Below, piece by piece: positions 28,398-36,638 of a stretch of DNA of 64,000 bases (the stretch's first letter is position 1; each line of letters starts with the position of its first letter). The DNA comes from an uncultured Clostridia bacterium (GTDB lineage: Bacteria > Bacillota > Clostridia > Christensenellales > Aristaeellaceae). The notes beneath the pieces are model-generated. The model worked only from the letters and a program-made list of their open reading frames with translations. It made no database searches and had not been told where the DNA came from. The stretch is from the NCBI GenBank assembly GCA_946414315.1, contig CAMKNZ010000001.1, positions 186,001 through 250,000 on the forward strand, written 5' to 3'. The position numbers and the translations under genes were made by a program.

Positions 28398-28991
28398 TCA
28401 GAGGGATGCTTTCAGCACCCAGAACCCGCCGGACTTATCCAGCTTCTCCACGCTGCCGTAGATCGTCTGCAGGTATTTCATACAGCTTTCCGCGCCCTGC
28501 TGTTTCCGAATCACCAGATACAGCGCGCCGCCTGTTTTCAGGCTCTTTGCCGCGTCGGCAAACATTTTGTAGATGACCTGCTTGCCCGCCCGGATCGGCG
28601 GGTTGGTCACCACCGCGTCGAAGGTCTGCCCTGCCAGCGCGGCCATGCCGTCGCTCTCCACACAGGTGACTTCCGCCCGGTTCCGTTTCGCGTTTTCCCG
28701 GCTCAGGTCCAGCGCCCGGGTGTTCACATCCGCCATGGTGACCCGGGTTTCCGGCCACTTCTTCGCGATCGAAATCCCGATCACGCCCCAGCCGCAGCCC
28801 AGGTCCAGGATATCCCCGTTCATCTCCTCCGGCAGTGCCTCCAGCAGGAGCCTGGTGCCGGTATCCACTTCACCTTTGGAAAACACCCCCGCGTCCGTCT
28901 GAAAGAACAGGTCAACACCCCGGTAGCTGTATACACAGCTCACCGGCCTGGATTCGCTCTGCGGCACCCGGGTGTAATAATGATCGTTCAT
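28398..28991 (-). CDS. Class I SAM-dependent methyltransferase (RsmC-like)
   Basis: A 197-residue methyltransferase of the MTS family, related to the half of RsmC that methylates guanine N2 in 16S rRNA. It starts MNDHYYTRVPQSESRPVSC. The SAM-binding motif is DILDLGCGWGVIGI, and the catalytic NPPx motif typical of N-methylation is VTNPPIRAGK. The start at 28991 overlaps the stop of the upstream pseudouridine synthase (ATGA), so the two rRNA modification enzymes are translationally coupled. The Ile in NPPI is conservative relative to the usual Phe/Trp. The exact rRNA position modified is not determined by the sequence. Confidence 0.88.
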   Translation of the reverse strand: MNDHYYTRVPQSESRPVSCVYSYRGVDLFFQTDAGVFSKGEVDTGTRLLLEALPEEMNGDILDLGCGWGVIGISIAKKWPETRVTMADVNTRALDLSRENAKRNRAEVTCVESDGMAALAGQTFDAVVTNPPIRAGKQVIYKMFADAAKSLKTGGALYLVIRKQQGAESCMKYLQTIYGSVEKLDKSGGFWVLKASL

Positions 28992-29710
28992 GCGTCTCCC
29001 ATGCCTGCGGCCTCCCGCAGGGCTTTTTCCTCTTCCGCCGTCAGTTCCCGCCACTGTCCCTCCTGCAGCGCAGGATCCAGTTCCAGCGGGCCGAAAGCGC
29101 AGCGGTGCAGCTCCAGCACTTCATGGCCCACGGCGGCAAACATCCGCTTCACCTGGTGGAACTTGCCCTCGGCTATGATCACTTCCGCCAGTGACGGCCT
29201 GAGGATCGTCAGTTTTGCCGGCTGCGCGGTAAAATCCCCCAGATCCATGCCTGCGGCAAAGGCTTCCACGTTCTTCTCTTCCAGTTCGCCTTCCACCAGC
29301 GCCCGGTATCGTTTCTCCACATGCCGGGCAGGGCTCAGCAGCCGGTGGTTCAGTTCTCCGTCGCAGGTCAGGAGCAGCAGACCCGTAGTATCCTTGTCCA
29401 GCCGCCCCACAGGCATACAGTCGATGCCCCGGTAAACCGGAGGCAGCAGGTCCATCACGGTGGGCTGTCTGGCGTCCCGGGCTGCGGTCAGGATCCCTGC
29501 CGGTTTATACAGCATGACATGGCGCACAACGCGTCCGTCCAGTTCTTTGCCGTTCAGGACCAGGCGATCCTGCTCCGTCTCAAAAGAAAGGGCGGGATCC
29601 AGGATGATCCGCCCGTTCACCGCAGCCTGTCCGCCGCGGATCCATTGTTTGACCTCGCTGCGGCTGCCGACAGAAAGCGTTGCCAGCCAGCGGTCAAGCC
29701 TCATCTTCAT
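28988..29710 (-). CDS. Pseudouridine synthase, RsuA family
   Basis: A 240-residue enzyme that isomerises uridine in rRNA, most like RsuA (16S position 516). An S4 RNA-binding domain occupies residues 1-58 (MKMRLDRWLATLSVGSRSEV). The catalytic domain has the family motif with the catalytic Asp in VGRLDKDTTGLLLLT, and LYKPAGILTA before it. The start ATG-AAG-ATG allows two starts six bases apart; only a weak AAGG site is visible. The gap of ten bases to the preceding membrane-protein gene suggests one transcript. RsuA versus RluB/E cannot be fully separated by eye. Confidence 0.9.
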   Translation of the reverse strand: MKMRLDRWLATLSVGSRSEVKQWIRGGQAAVNGRIILDPALSFETEQDRLVLNGKELDGRVVRHVMLYKPAGILTAARDARQPTVMDLLPPVYRGIDCMPVGRLDKDTTGLLLLTCDGELNHRLLSPARHVEKRYRALVEGELEEKNVEAFAAGMDLGDFTAQPAKLTILRPSLAEVIIAEGKFHQVKRMFAAVGHEVLELHRCAFGPLELDPALQEGQWRELTAEEEKALREAAGMGDA

Positions 29711-29720
29711 CGGTTCAGCC

Positions 29721-30551
29721 TTACTCCTTCCCCAGTCCGTTCACAAACGCCGCGGGGATCAGGGAGCGGAGCGGCAGCAGTGGAATCGTCAGCACCGCGC
29801 CGGCCGCCAGGGCGATGATCACAGGTTTCATGCTCGGCAGGGGCTTCTCCTTGGTCATCACGTAAGCTGTAACGTCATTGACCACCGGCAGCAGATAGAT
29901 CACCGCATATGCAATCGCGGCAATCAGCGGAATCAGCGCCATCAGGGAACACAGCCAGCACAGGATGATCTTTCCGTGATGCCCGCGGACCAGTTTCGGA
30001 TTGTCCCGCACGAAGGCGTGCCGGTCCCCGCTGTGGAACGCGCAGCCGAACGCAAGCAGCAGCACCGTGCCCAGGAAGATCAGCGCCAGATAGAGGATGC
30101 CTGTCACCACGTCATTTCCGCCGAAACTCTTGATGTTCCGCATCAGGGTAAAGACGTCCGTGTCACCGTATCCGTAATAGTTTTTCCATGCAATGAACAG
30201 GGCGATGAGCATCGGCGCACCCCAGAGCAGCAACATCAGGCCGCGTTTCAGTCCGTAGGCCAGTTTCTTTCCGTAGCTGCCGGGTTCAATCAGCCGGTAG
30301 GTAAACAGGCTCCCTTCGCTGAATGCGTCCCGCATGGCCGCGGCCGCATTGACCCGCGCCCACAGCACCAGCAGCAGCCAGAACGGAATCGCCAGCAGCG
30401 CAAACAGCTTCAGTTTTTCGTTCGTCAGGAAAAGGAGCGGCGTAAGCGCGGCCAGCGTCATGCAGCCCTCCACCACCAGGAATTTGAGGGTGGAGCCGAA
30501 ATGCCCGGCATAGACCCGGAATGCGTCCTTGACCGCCGCAGAAATCTTCAT
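29721..30551 (-). CDS. Integral membrane protein of unknown function
   Basis: I do not recognise this 276-residue protein. It begins MKISAAVKDAFRVYAGHFG and has about six hydrophobic helices: roughly 22-42, 47-66, 105-122, 148-168, 195-222 and 245-265. A His/Asp-rich loop (HSGDRHAFVRDNPKLVRGHH) lies between helices four and five. The layout resembles the clostridial membrane families often annotated as DUF975-like or YihY-like, but I see no diagnostic motif. It has its own promoter and heads a short operon with the two rRNA modification genes, a link that need not be functional. Confidence 0.65.
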   Translation of the reverse strand: MKISAAVKDAFRVYAGHFGSTLKFLVVEGCMTLAALTPLLFLTNEKLKLFALLAIPFWLLLVLWARVNAAAAMRDAFSEGSLFTYRLIEPGSYGKKLAYGLKRGLMLLLWGAPMLIALFIAWKNYYGYGDTDVFTLMRNIKSFGGNDVVTGILYLALIFLGTVLLLAFGCAFHSGDRHAFVRDNPKLVRGHHGKIILCWLCSLMALIPLIAAIAYAVIYLLPVVNDVTAYVMTKEKPLPSMKPVIIALAAGAVLTIPLLPLRSLIPAAFVNGLGKE

Positions 30552-30585
30552 AACAGGTGTCCTCCTGTCCGTTCAATACGGGCCT

Positions 30586-30614
30586 ATTATAGCGGTTTTG
30601 TCCGGGTAATGCAA
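30586..30614 (-). promoter_or_regulatory. Promoter of the membrane protein-rsuA-rsmC-like operon
   Basis: On the minus strand TTGCAT (30609-30614), 17-base spacer, TATAAT (30586-30591). It lies directly after the hairpin that follows the aconitase gene. Confidence 0.75.
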
Positions 30615-30640
30615 TCGGACGGGGCTCCTGCCCCGTCCGA
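30615..30640 (-). terminator. Hairpin after the aconitase gene
   Basis: TCGGACGGGGC/GCCCCGTCCGA, an 11-bp perfect stem with a four-base loop, nine bases after the aconitase stop. No T-run follows on either strand, so termination may be incomplete. Confidence 0.6.
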
Positions 30641-30648
30641 TGTCTGCT

Positions 30649-32577
30649 TTATGCGTTTTTGCGGATGAAGTTGATTAGTCCGCCGGAAAGGATCATGCCG
30701 CGCTGGCGGTCCGTCAGCGGCAGCTTTACCTGGTAACTTTCCTGTCTGGTTTCGTTCTTCAGCTCGAGGATCTCCTCCCCTGCCTCGATCTTTGCCCTTA
30801 CGGCCGGCAGGCTCAGCACGTCCATCTGGTCGATCCTGTCATAGTCCGCTTCGTTAACGAAGGTCAGGGGCAGGATCCCGTTGTTGATCAGGTTGGCCTG
30901 GTGAATGCGGGCAAAGCTCTTCGCCGCCACCGCGCGGATTCCCAGGTACAGCGGCACCAGCGCTGCATGCTCGCGGCTGGAGCCCTGGCCGTAGTTGGCG
31001 CCGGCCACCAGGATTCCGCCCTTTTCCGCCTTCGCCCGGGCCGGGAAGGTCTCGTCAACAGGCGTCAGGCAGAAATCAGAAAGATGCGGGATGTTGCTGC
31101 GGAAGGGCAGCAGCTTCGCGTTGCTGGGCATGATGTGGTCGGTGGTGATATTGTCTTCCATCTTCAGAAGCACCTTGCCGCGGACTTCATCCTCCAGGTC
31201 GTGTCCCAGCGGGAAAGGCTTGATATTCGGTCCGCGGACCACGTCCACGGTATCTTCACGGCCTTCCGCCACCGGCGGGATGACCAGGTTGTCGTTCACC
31301 TCAAACTGTGCAGGCTGTTCCACCGTCAGATCCAGGTCCAGGGTCCGCGGGTCGGTCAGCACGCCGGTCAGCGCCGTCACCGCCGCCGTTTCACAGCTGG
31401 TCAGGTAAATGCCGGCGGAGGCAGTCCCGCTGCGGGCATAGAAGTTCCGGTTGTTGGTGCGAACGGAAACCGCGTTGGTCTTCGGGCTCTGGCCCATGCC
31501 GATGCAGGGGCCGCAGGCGCTTTCCAGGATCCGGGCGCCGGCGCCGAGCATGTCCGCCAGCGCGCCATTGCGGGCCAGCATCGTCAGTACCTGTTTGGAT
31601 CCGGGCCCGATCACCAGGCTCACATCCGGATGTACAGTTTTGCCCTTCAGGATCCGGGCGACGCGCATCATGTCCTGATAGCTGGAGTTCGTACAGCTGC
31701 CGATGAACACCTGGTCCACCTTGATGGGCCCGATATTCTTCACGGTATCCACGTTGTCCGGCATATGGGGCTGGGCCACCAGGGGCTCCAGCTTGTCCAG
31801 GTCGATGTCTACGATCTCGTCATATTCTGCGTCTGCGTCCGCGCTGAGTTCTTTGAAGTCGGCTTCGCGGCCCTGGGCCTTCAGGAAGGCGCGGGTCACT
31901 TCGTCGCTGGGGAATACGGAGGTTGTCGCACCCAGTTCCGCACCCATGTTCGCAATGGTCGCGCGCTCCGGCACGGTCAGCGTCTTCACGCCTTCGCCGA
32001 TGTATTCCATCACCTTGCCCACGCCGCCCTTGACAGTCAGCCGGCGGAGCACCTCCAGGATGATATCCTTCGCTGCCACGCCGTAGGGCAGTTTGCCGCT
32101 CAGGCGGATCCCGACCACCTTCGGATAAGTCAGGTAATATGCGCCGCCTCCCATGGCCACCGCCACGTCCAGGCCGCCCGCGCCAATGGCCAGCATGCCG
32201 ATCCCGCCGCCGGTGGGCGTATGGCTGTCGCTGCCCAGCAGGGTCAGCCCCGGTACGCCGAAGCGCTCCAGGTGTACCTGGTGGCAGATTCCGTTGCCGG
32301 GCTTGGAGCAGAAGATGCCGTGCTTCTTCGTCACGCTCTGGATGTACTGATGGTCATCCGCGTTCTCAAAGCCGGTCTGCAGCGTGTTGTGGTCGATATA
32401 GGCAACGCTCTTCATGGTCCGGACCCGGCCGATGCCCATCGCCTCAAATTGCAGGTAGGCCATGGTGCCGGTGGAATCCTGCGTCAGGGTCTGGTCGATC
32501 CGGATGGAGACTTCCTCCCCGGCCGCAGGCGTTCCGCTGACCAGGTGCGCGTTCAGGATCTTCTGTGTAAGGTTCAT
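30649..32577 (-). CDS. Aconitate hydratase family protein
   Basis: A 642-residue iron-sulfur hydro-lyase interconverting citrate and isocitrate. The three cluster-binding cysteines are in IGSCTNSSYQDM and ACGPCIGMGQSP. The N-terminal LVSGTPAAGEEVSIRIDQ and DSHTPTGGGIGMLAIG are typical. The swivelling C-terminal domain has GANYGQGSSREHAA. The length fits the compact 640-residue aconitase common in Clostridia; homoaconitase or isopropylmalate activity is less likely because those are usually split LeuC/LeuD. The start at 32577 has GGAGGAAAC upstream. A GTATAC palindrome upstream may be a repressor site. Only one TCA-cycle gene is seen in the window. Confidence 0.9.
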   Translation of the reverse strand: MNLTQKILNAHLVSGTPAAGEEVSIRIDQTLTQDSTGTMAYLQFEAMGIGRVRTMKSVAYIDHNTLQTGFENADDHQYIQSVTKKHGIFCSKPGNGICHQVHLERFGVPGLTLLGSDSHTPTGGGIGMLAIGAGGLDVAVAMGGGAYYLTYPKVVGIRLSGKLPYGVAAKDIILEVLRRLTVKGGVGKVMEYIGEGVKTLTVPERATIANMGAELGATTSVFPSDEVTRAFLKAQGREADFKELSADADAEYDEIVDIDLDKLEPLVAQPHMPDNVDTVKNIGPIKVDQVFIGSCTNSSYQDMMRVARILKGKTVHPDVSLVIGPGSKQVLTMLARNGALADMLGAGARILESACGPCIGMGQSPKTNAVSVRTNNRNFYARSGTASAGIYLTSCETAAVTALTGVLTDPRTLDLDLTVEQPAQFEVNDNLVIPPVAEGREDTVDVVRGPNIKPFPLGHDLEDEVRGKVLLKMEDNITTDHIMPSNAKLLPFRSNIPHLSDFCLTPVDETFPARAKAEKGGILVAGANYGQGSSREHAALVPLYLGIRAVAAKSFARIHQANLINNGILPLTFVNEADYDRIDQMDVLSLPAVRAKIEAGEEILELKNETRQESYQVKLPLTDRQRGMILSGGLINFIRKNA

Positions 32578-32600
32578 ATGTTTCCTCCGATCAGGGCATT

Positions 32601-32617
32601 TTGTATACAGGATACAA
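32601..32617. promoter_or_regulatory. TTGTAT...ATACAA palindrome upstream of aconitase
   Basis: TTGTATACAGGATACAA is an imperfect 17-base inverted repeat with TTGTAT half-sites, 24 bases upstream of the aconitase ATG. It shares TTTTGTATACAG with the site at 3276-3287. A possible -10 (TATACA on the minus strand) overlaps it, as expected of an operator. Confidence 0.45.
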
Positions 32618-32710
32618 GTTTGCCGTCGTTCCCTTCCATTATCTTCCACAGTCCATGAAAGTCAACGCATACAGCCCATAAAGAACACAGGAAAAGCAGG
32701 AAATGGATTC

Positions 32711-32739
32711 TTGCCAACCTTTCCTCTGTTTGTTATAAT
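32711..32739 (+). promoter_or_regulatory. Sigma-A promoter of the alaS-nudix-helicase genes
   Basis: TTGCCA (32711-32716), 17-base spacer, perfect TATAAT (32734-32739). The leader is about 35 bases, too short for a T-box. Confidence 0.78.
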
Positions 32740-32780
32740 ATTTGGGTTATCGCGTTATTACTATCCCAAAGGAGTTAATC

Positions 32781-34619
32781 ATGATGAACAAGATCTCTTC
32801 CAAGGAACTGCGGAATGCCTGGATCCGTTTCTATGAAGAACGGGGACATATCAATATCGGCGCTGTTTCGCTGATCGGAGACGGCACCACCGGCGTTATG
32901 TTCAACGTCGCCGGCATGCAGCCCCTGATGCCCTACCTGCTGGGCAAGGACCATCCCTCCGGAAAGAAGCGCCTGTGCAACGTGCAGGGCTGCGTCCGCA
33001 CGGTGGATATCGAAAGCGTCGGCGACCCGACCCATTTCACCTTCTTCGAGATGATGGGCAACTGGTCCCTGGGCGATTATTTCAAAACCGAGAAGACCCA
33101 GTGGAGCTACGACCTGCTGACCAAGGTTTTCGGCCTGGACGGCAATGAGATCTGCTCCACCGTTTTTGAAGGCAACGACGCCGCGCCCCGGGACGACGAG
33201 ACCGCGGAACTGCTGAAAAAGGTCGGCATCCTGCCGGAGCATATCTTCTATCTGCCCAAGAGTGACAACTGGTGGGAGCTGGAAGGCACCACCGGTACAC
33301 CCTGCGGACCCGACAACGAATGGTTCTATCCCCGCCACAACAAGCCCTGCGGCCCGGACTGCGGACCGGCCTGCGGCTGCGGACGGTATGTCGAGATCGG
33401 CAACGATGTCTATATGCAGTACGTCAAGAACGCGGACGGCTATGCTCCCCTGGCGAACAAGAACGTGGACACCGGCTTCGGCCTGGACCGGATGCTGGCC
33501 TTCCTGAACGGCCTGACCGACGGCTATAAGACCGACCTGTTCTTGCCCGTGATCCGGCACCTGGAAGAGAAATCAGGAAAGAGCTACGACGAGGACGCCG
33601 ACGCGCAGAAAGCAATGCGCATCGTTGCGGACCATATCCGCACCTCCACCATGCTCATCGGCGACGTCAACGGCATCCTGCCCTCCAACGTGGGCGCCGG
33701 CTATATCCTGCGCCGCCTGCTCCGCCGTGCCATCCGCTACACCCGCCAGCTGGGCCTCGAGTCCTCCGTGCTGGCCGAAGTCAGCAGGATCTTCATTGAG
33801 CAGATCTACGACGAAGCCTATCCGCTGCTGGTGGAAAAGGAAGACTACATCCTGGACGAAATCATGAAGGAGGCCGCTCGCTTCGAAGCGACGCTGGTCA
33901 CCGGCATGAAAGAGTTCACCAAGTGCATTACCGGCATCCGCCGCAAGAATGAGTTCATGGCCCAGAAGGATCCGTCCTATGTGGCTGAGACCGAGATCAG
34001 CGGCAAACAGGCTTTCCGCCTGTATGACACATACGGGTTCCCGCTGGAACTGACCGAAGAACTGGCCGCCGAAGAAGGCCTCACCGTGGATGCCGCTGGT
34101 TTTGCCGAAGCGTTCAAAGAGCACCAGGCGATCAGCAAACAGGAAGGCGCTGCCAAGGGCGGTCTGACCGAACGGAACGAAGAAACCGCCAAGCTGCACA
34201 CCGCCACCCACCTGCTGCAGGCTGCCCTGCGGAAGGTCCTGGGCGACGAGGTCGCCCAGAAAGGTTCCAACATCACTACCGAGCGCCTGCGCTTCGACTT
34301 CTCCTTCGGCCGGAAGATGACCCCCGAAGAAATCGCCGAGGTGGAACGCCTGGTGAACGTAGCGATCGACGCCAAGGTTCCGGTCGTCATGGAAGAGATG
34401 ACGGTGCAGGAAGCCAAGGAAAAGGGCGCCATCGGCCTGTTCGAGAGCAAGTACGGCGAAAAGGTCCGCACCTACAAGATGGGCGAATACTCTTTCGAAA
34501 TCTGCGGCGGCCCCCACGCTGCCAACACCGGCGACCTGGGTTCCTTCAAGATCCGGAAGGAAGAGTCTTCTTCCGCCGGCGTCCGCCGCATCAAGGCCAC
34601 CATCGCCCCGAAAGCATAA
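32781..34619 (+). CDS. alaS: Alanyl-tRNA synthetase, short form without the C-Ala domain
   Basis: A 612-residue class II synthetase charging tRNA-Ala. The catalytic domain starts MMNKISSKELRNAWIRFYEE and has TGVMFNVAGMQPLMPYLLG and NVDTGFGLDRMLAFLNG (motif 3). The editing domain has both zinc motifs, HTATHLLQAAL and CGGPHAANTGD. The protein ends shortly after, at SSAGVRRIKATIAPKA, whereas common bacterial AlaRS (about 870-880) continues with the DHHA1-type C-Ala domain. There is no trace of that domain downstream, so this is not a recent frameshift. AAAGGAG lies six bases before the ATG. Short AlaRS forms are known in some lineages. Whether a second full-length copy exists cannot be seen here. 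Confidence 0.93.
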   Translation: MMNKISSKELRNAWIRFYEERGHINIGAVSLIGDGTTGVMFNVAGMQPLMPYLLGKDHPSGKKRLCNVQGCVRTVDIESVGDPTHFTFFEMMGNWSLGDYFKTEKTQWSYDLLTKVFGLDGNEICSTVFEGNDAAPRDDETAELLKKVGILPEHIFYLPKSDNWWELEGTTGTPCGPDNEWFYPRHNKPCGPDCGPACGCGRYVEIGNDVYMQYVKNADGYAPLANKNVDTGFGLDRMLAFLNGLTDGYKTDLFLPVIRHLEEKSGKSYDEDADAQKAMRIVADHIRTSTMLIGDVNGILPSNVGAGYILRRLLRRAIRYTRQLGLESSVLAEVSRIFIEQIYDEAYPLLVEKEDYILDEIMKEAARFEATLVTGMKEFTKCITGIRRKNEFMAQKDPSYVAETEISGKQAFRLYDTYGFPLELTEELAAEEGLTVDAAGFAEAFKEHQAISKQEGAAKGGLTERNEETAKLHTATHLLQAALRKVLGDEVAQKGSNITTERLRFDFSFGRKMTPEEIAEVERLVNVAIDAKVPVVMEEMTVQEAKEKGAIGLFESKYGEKVRTYKMGEYSFEICGGPHAANTGDLGSFKIRKEESSSAGVRRIKATIAPKA

Positions 34620-34640
34620 TCCCCGTCTGAAGGAGCATCT

Positions 34641-35207
34641 ATGCAGTTTGATGAAAGCAGCGAGCTGAAGCGGCTGGCAGAAACCCAGGCGTCCACCGAG
34701 GACATCTTCGACGGCGTGATCCTGCACGTTAAGCGGGACATGGTGTCCCTTTCCAACGGCAGCACCGCCGTCCGGGAAGTTATCCGCCACATCGGCGCAG
34801 TCTGCGTGATCCCCGTTACGGAAGATAACCGGGTAATCATGGAGCGGCAGTTCCGTTATCCGCTGAACAGAGTGATTCTGGAGATCCCCGCCGGAAAACT
34901 GGACGCCCCCGATGAAGACCGGCTCTCTGCCATCAGACGGGAGCTGCGGGAAGAAACCGGGTACAGTGCGGACGAATGGACAGAGCTTGGCGATTTCCAT
35001 CCCGCGCCTGCCTATTCCGACGAGTATATTACCATGTACATGGCCCGCGGCCTGCATAAGGGTGAACGCGACCTGGACGACGACGAATTTCTGGATGTGT
35101 ACGCCATCCCCCTGGCCGATCTGGTGAAGGACGTCATGGAAGGCCGCATTTCCGACGCGAAAACGCAGGTCTGCGTCCTGAAGGCTGCCAGGATCCTCGG
35201 AATCTGA
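34641..35207 (+). CDS. Nudix hydrolase, ADP-ribose pyrophosphatase type
   Basis: A 188-residue Nudix enzyme that likely hydrolyses ADP-ribose to AMP and ribose 5-phosphate. The Nudix box is complete: GKLDAPDEDRLSAIRRELRE plus ETGY, with the Mg-binding Glu residues in RELREETG. The N-terminal part (VILHVKRDMVSLSNGSTAVR, then EVIRHIGAVCVIP) and the downstream FHPAPAYSDEYI match the NudF/YqkG subgroup. GAAGGAG lies six bases before the ATG. It is 21 bases downstream of alaS and 17 bases upstream of the helicase gene, so the three are probably co-transcribed. Confidence 0.9.
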   Translation: MQFDESSELKRLAETQASTEDIFDGVILHVKRDMVSLSNGSTAVREVIRHIGAVCVIPVTEDNRVIMERQFRYPLNRVILEIPAGKLDAPDEDRLSAIRRELREETGYSADEWTELGDFHPAPAYSDEYITMYMARGLHKGERDLDDDEFLDVYAIPLADLVKDVMEGRISDAKTQVCVLKAARILGI

Positions 35208-35224
35208 TTAGACAGGAATACAGA

Positions 35225-36622
35225 ATGGAATTTAAAGACCTTGGATTAACCCCCTCCCTTTTAAAAAACATCCGCAATACCGGCTATGAGACCCCGACCC
35301 CCATCCAGCAGGCCACAATCCCGCTGGTCCTGGAGGGAAAGGATGTCCTGGGCTGCGCCCAGACAGGCACCGGAAAAACCGCCGCTTTTGCCCTGCCTAT
35401 CCTGCAGCGGCTGAAAGCGCTGCCCCCGAAGCGGAACGCGAAAGTAATCCGTTCCCTGGTTCTCTCCCCGACCCGGGAGCTCGCCCTGCAGACCTGGGAG
35501 AACTTCCAGCTTTACGGCAAAGGAGAAGGCCTGGACAGCACTGTCATCTTCGGCGGCGTCGGCCAGGGAGGTCAGGTGGAAGCCCTGCACCGCGGCGCAG
35601 ACATCGTCATTGCCTGCCCCGGCCGTCTCCTGGACCTGATGGGCCAGGGACTTGTCCGGCTGGACTGGGTGGAGATCTTCGTGCTGGACGAAGCTGACCG
35701 GATGCTGGACATGGGCTTCATCCACGACGTGCGCAAAATCGTCCGCTGTCTGCCGGAGGAACGCCAGACCCTGTTGTTTTCCGCCACCATGCCGCCGGAA
35801 GTTGAGAAGCTGGCCCTGGATCTGCTTACAGACCCGGAAAACGTCAAAGTGGATCCGGTCACTTCCACCGTGGAAGCCATCGATCAGTGCCTGTATTATG
35901 TAGACAAGGCAAACAAAAAGCACCTGCTGGCGCAGCTGCTGGAGGATCCGGACGTGGAGAGCGCCCTGGTTTTTTCCCGCACGAAGCACGGCGTGGACCG
36001 GATCGTCCGGGATCTGAAAAGAAAGAACATCGAAGCCGCCGGCATCCACGGCGATAAAAGCCAGAATGCCCGCCAGACGGCGCTGAACCGCTTCCGCACC
36101 GGCGAATGCCGTGTGCTGGTCGCCACGGATATCGCTGCCCGCGGTATCGACGTGGCCGGTCTCAGCCATGTGATCAACTACGATATGCCCATGGAACCGG
36201 AAGCCTATATCCACCGCATCGGCAGAACCGGCCGGGCCGGCCGGACCGGCAAAGCCATCTCTTTCTGCTGTATCGATGAGATCAAACAGCTGAACCAGGT
36301 GGAGAAGCTGATCGGCAAACGCCTGCATGAGGAAAAAAGCGACTGGCCGATGGAGATCACCACGCCGACGCCGCCCAGGGTTCGCGAACCGCGGCCCGCG
36401 AAGGTGGACCGGGAGGGCCGGCCGACACAGCTCGGCAGAAATGGCCAGCCGCTGCCGGAGCGCCGGAAAGCCGCCGTTCCCGCGGCGTCCCCTGCCCGGC
36501 CCCACCATTCCCGGCCGAAGGCCGCTGCCGGTCGTGTAACCATCGGAAAAGACGGACAGGTCCGTCCGTCCGCCATCGGCAAACCTGTCCGCCGCATCAA
36601 CCGGAACAAAAAGCGCAGCTGA
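35225..36622 (+). CDS. DEAD-box RNA helicase
   Basis: A 465-residue ATP-dependent RNA helicase for RNA unwinding in ribosome assembly, mRNA decay or cold adaptation. The motifs in order are: Q motif (GYETPTPIQQATIP), Walker A (AQTGTGKT), PTRELA, DEAD (VLDEADRMLDMGF), SAT (LFSATMP), and in the second domain ATDIAARGID and HRIGRTGRAGR. After residue 370 the tail is rich in Pro, Arg and Lys and basic (EPRPAKVDREGRPTQLGRNG), as in RhlE and CshA types, and probably binds RNA. Only a weak ribosome binding site (AGGAATACAG) is seen. RhlE-like is the best subgroup guess. Confidence 0.93.
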   Translation: MEFKDLGLTPSLLKNIRNTGYETPTPIQQATIPLVLEGKDVLGCAQTGTGKTAAFALPILQRLKALPPKRNAKVIRSLVLSPTRELALQTWENFQLYGKGEGLDSTVIFGGVGQGGQVEALHRGADIVIACPGRLLDLMGQGLVRLDWVEIFVLDEADRMLDMGFIHDVRKIVRCLPEERQTLLFSATMPPEVEKLALDLLTDPENVKVDPVTSTVEAIDQCLYYVDKANKKHLLAQLLEDPDVESALVFSRTKHGVDRIVRDLKRKNIEAAGIHGDKSQNARQTALNRFRTGECRVLVATDIAARGIDVAGLSHVINYDMPMEPEAYIHRIGRTGRAGRTGKAISFCCIDEIKQLNQVEKLIGKRLHEEKSDWPMEITTPTPPRVREPRPAKVDREGRPTQLGRNGQPLPERRKAAVPAASPARPHHSRPKAAAGRVTIGKDGQVRPSAIGKPVRRINRNKKRS

Positions 36623-36636
36623 ACCGCTGCGTTTTT
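36607..36636. terminator. Terminator overlapping the helicase stop codon
   Basis: A5-GCGCAGC...GCTGCG-T5, six-bp stem. It can act in both directions between convergent genes. Confidence 0.7.
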
Positions 36637-36638
36637 CA

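Noticed and set aside
34620-34640. Frameshift at the end of alaS removing the C-Ala domain
   Set aside because: The next gene, a complete Nudix hydrolase with its own ribosome binding site, starts 21 bases later. No C-Ala remnant is found in any frame.
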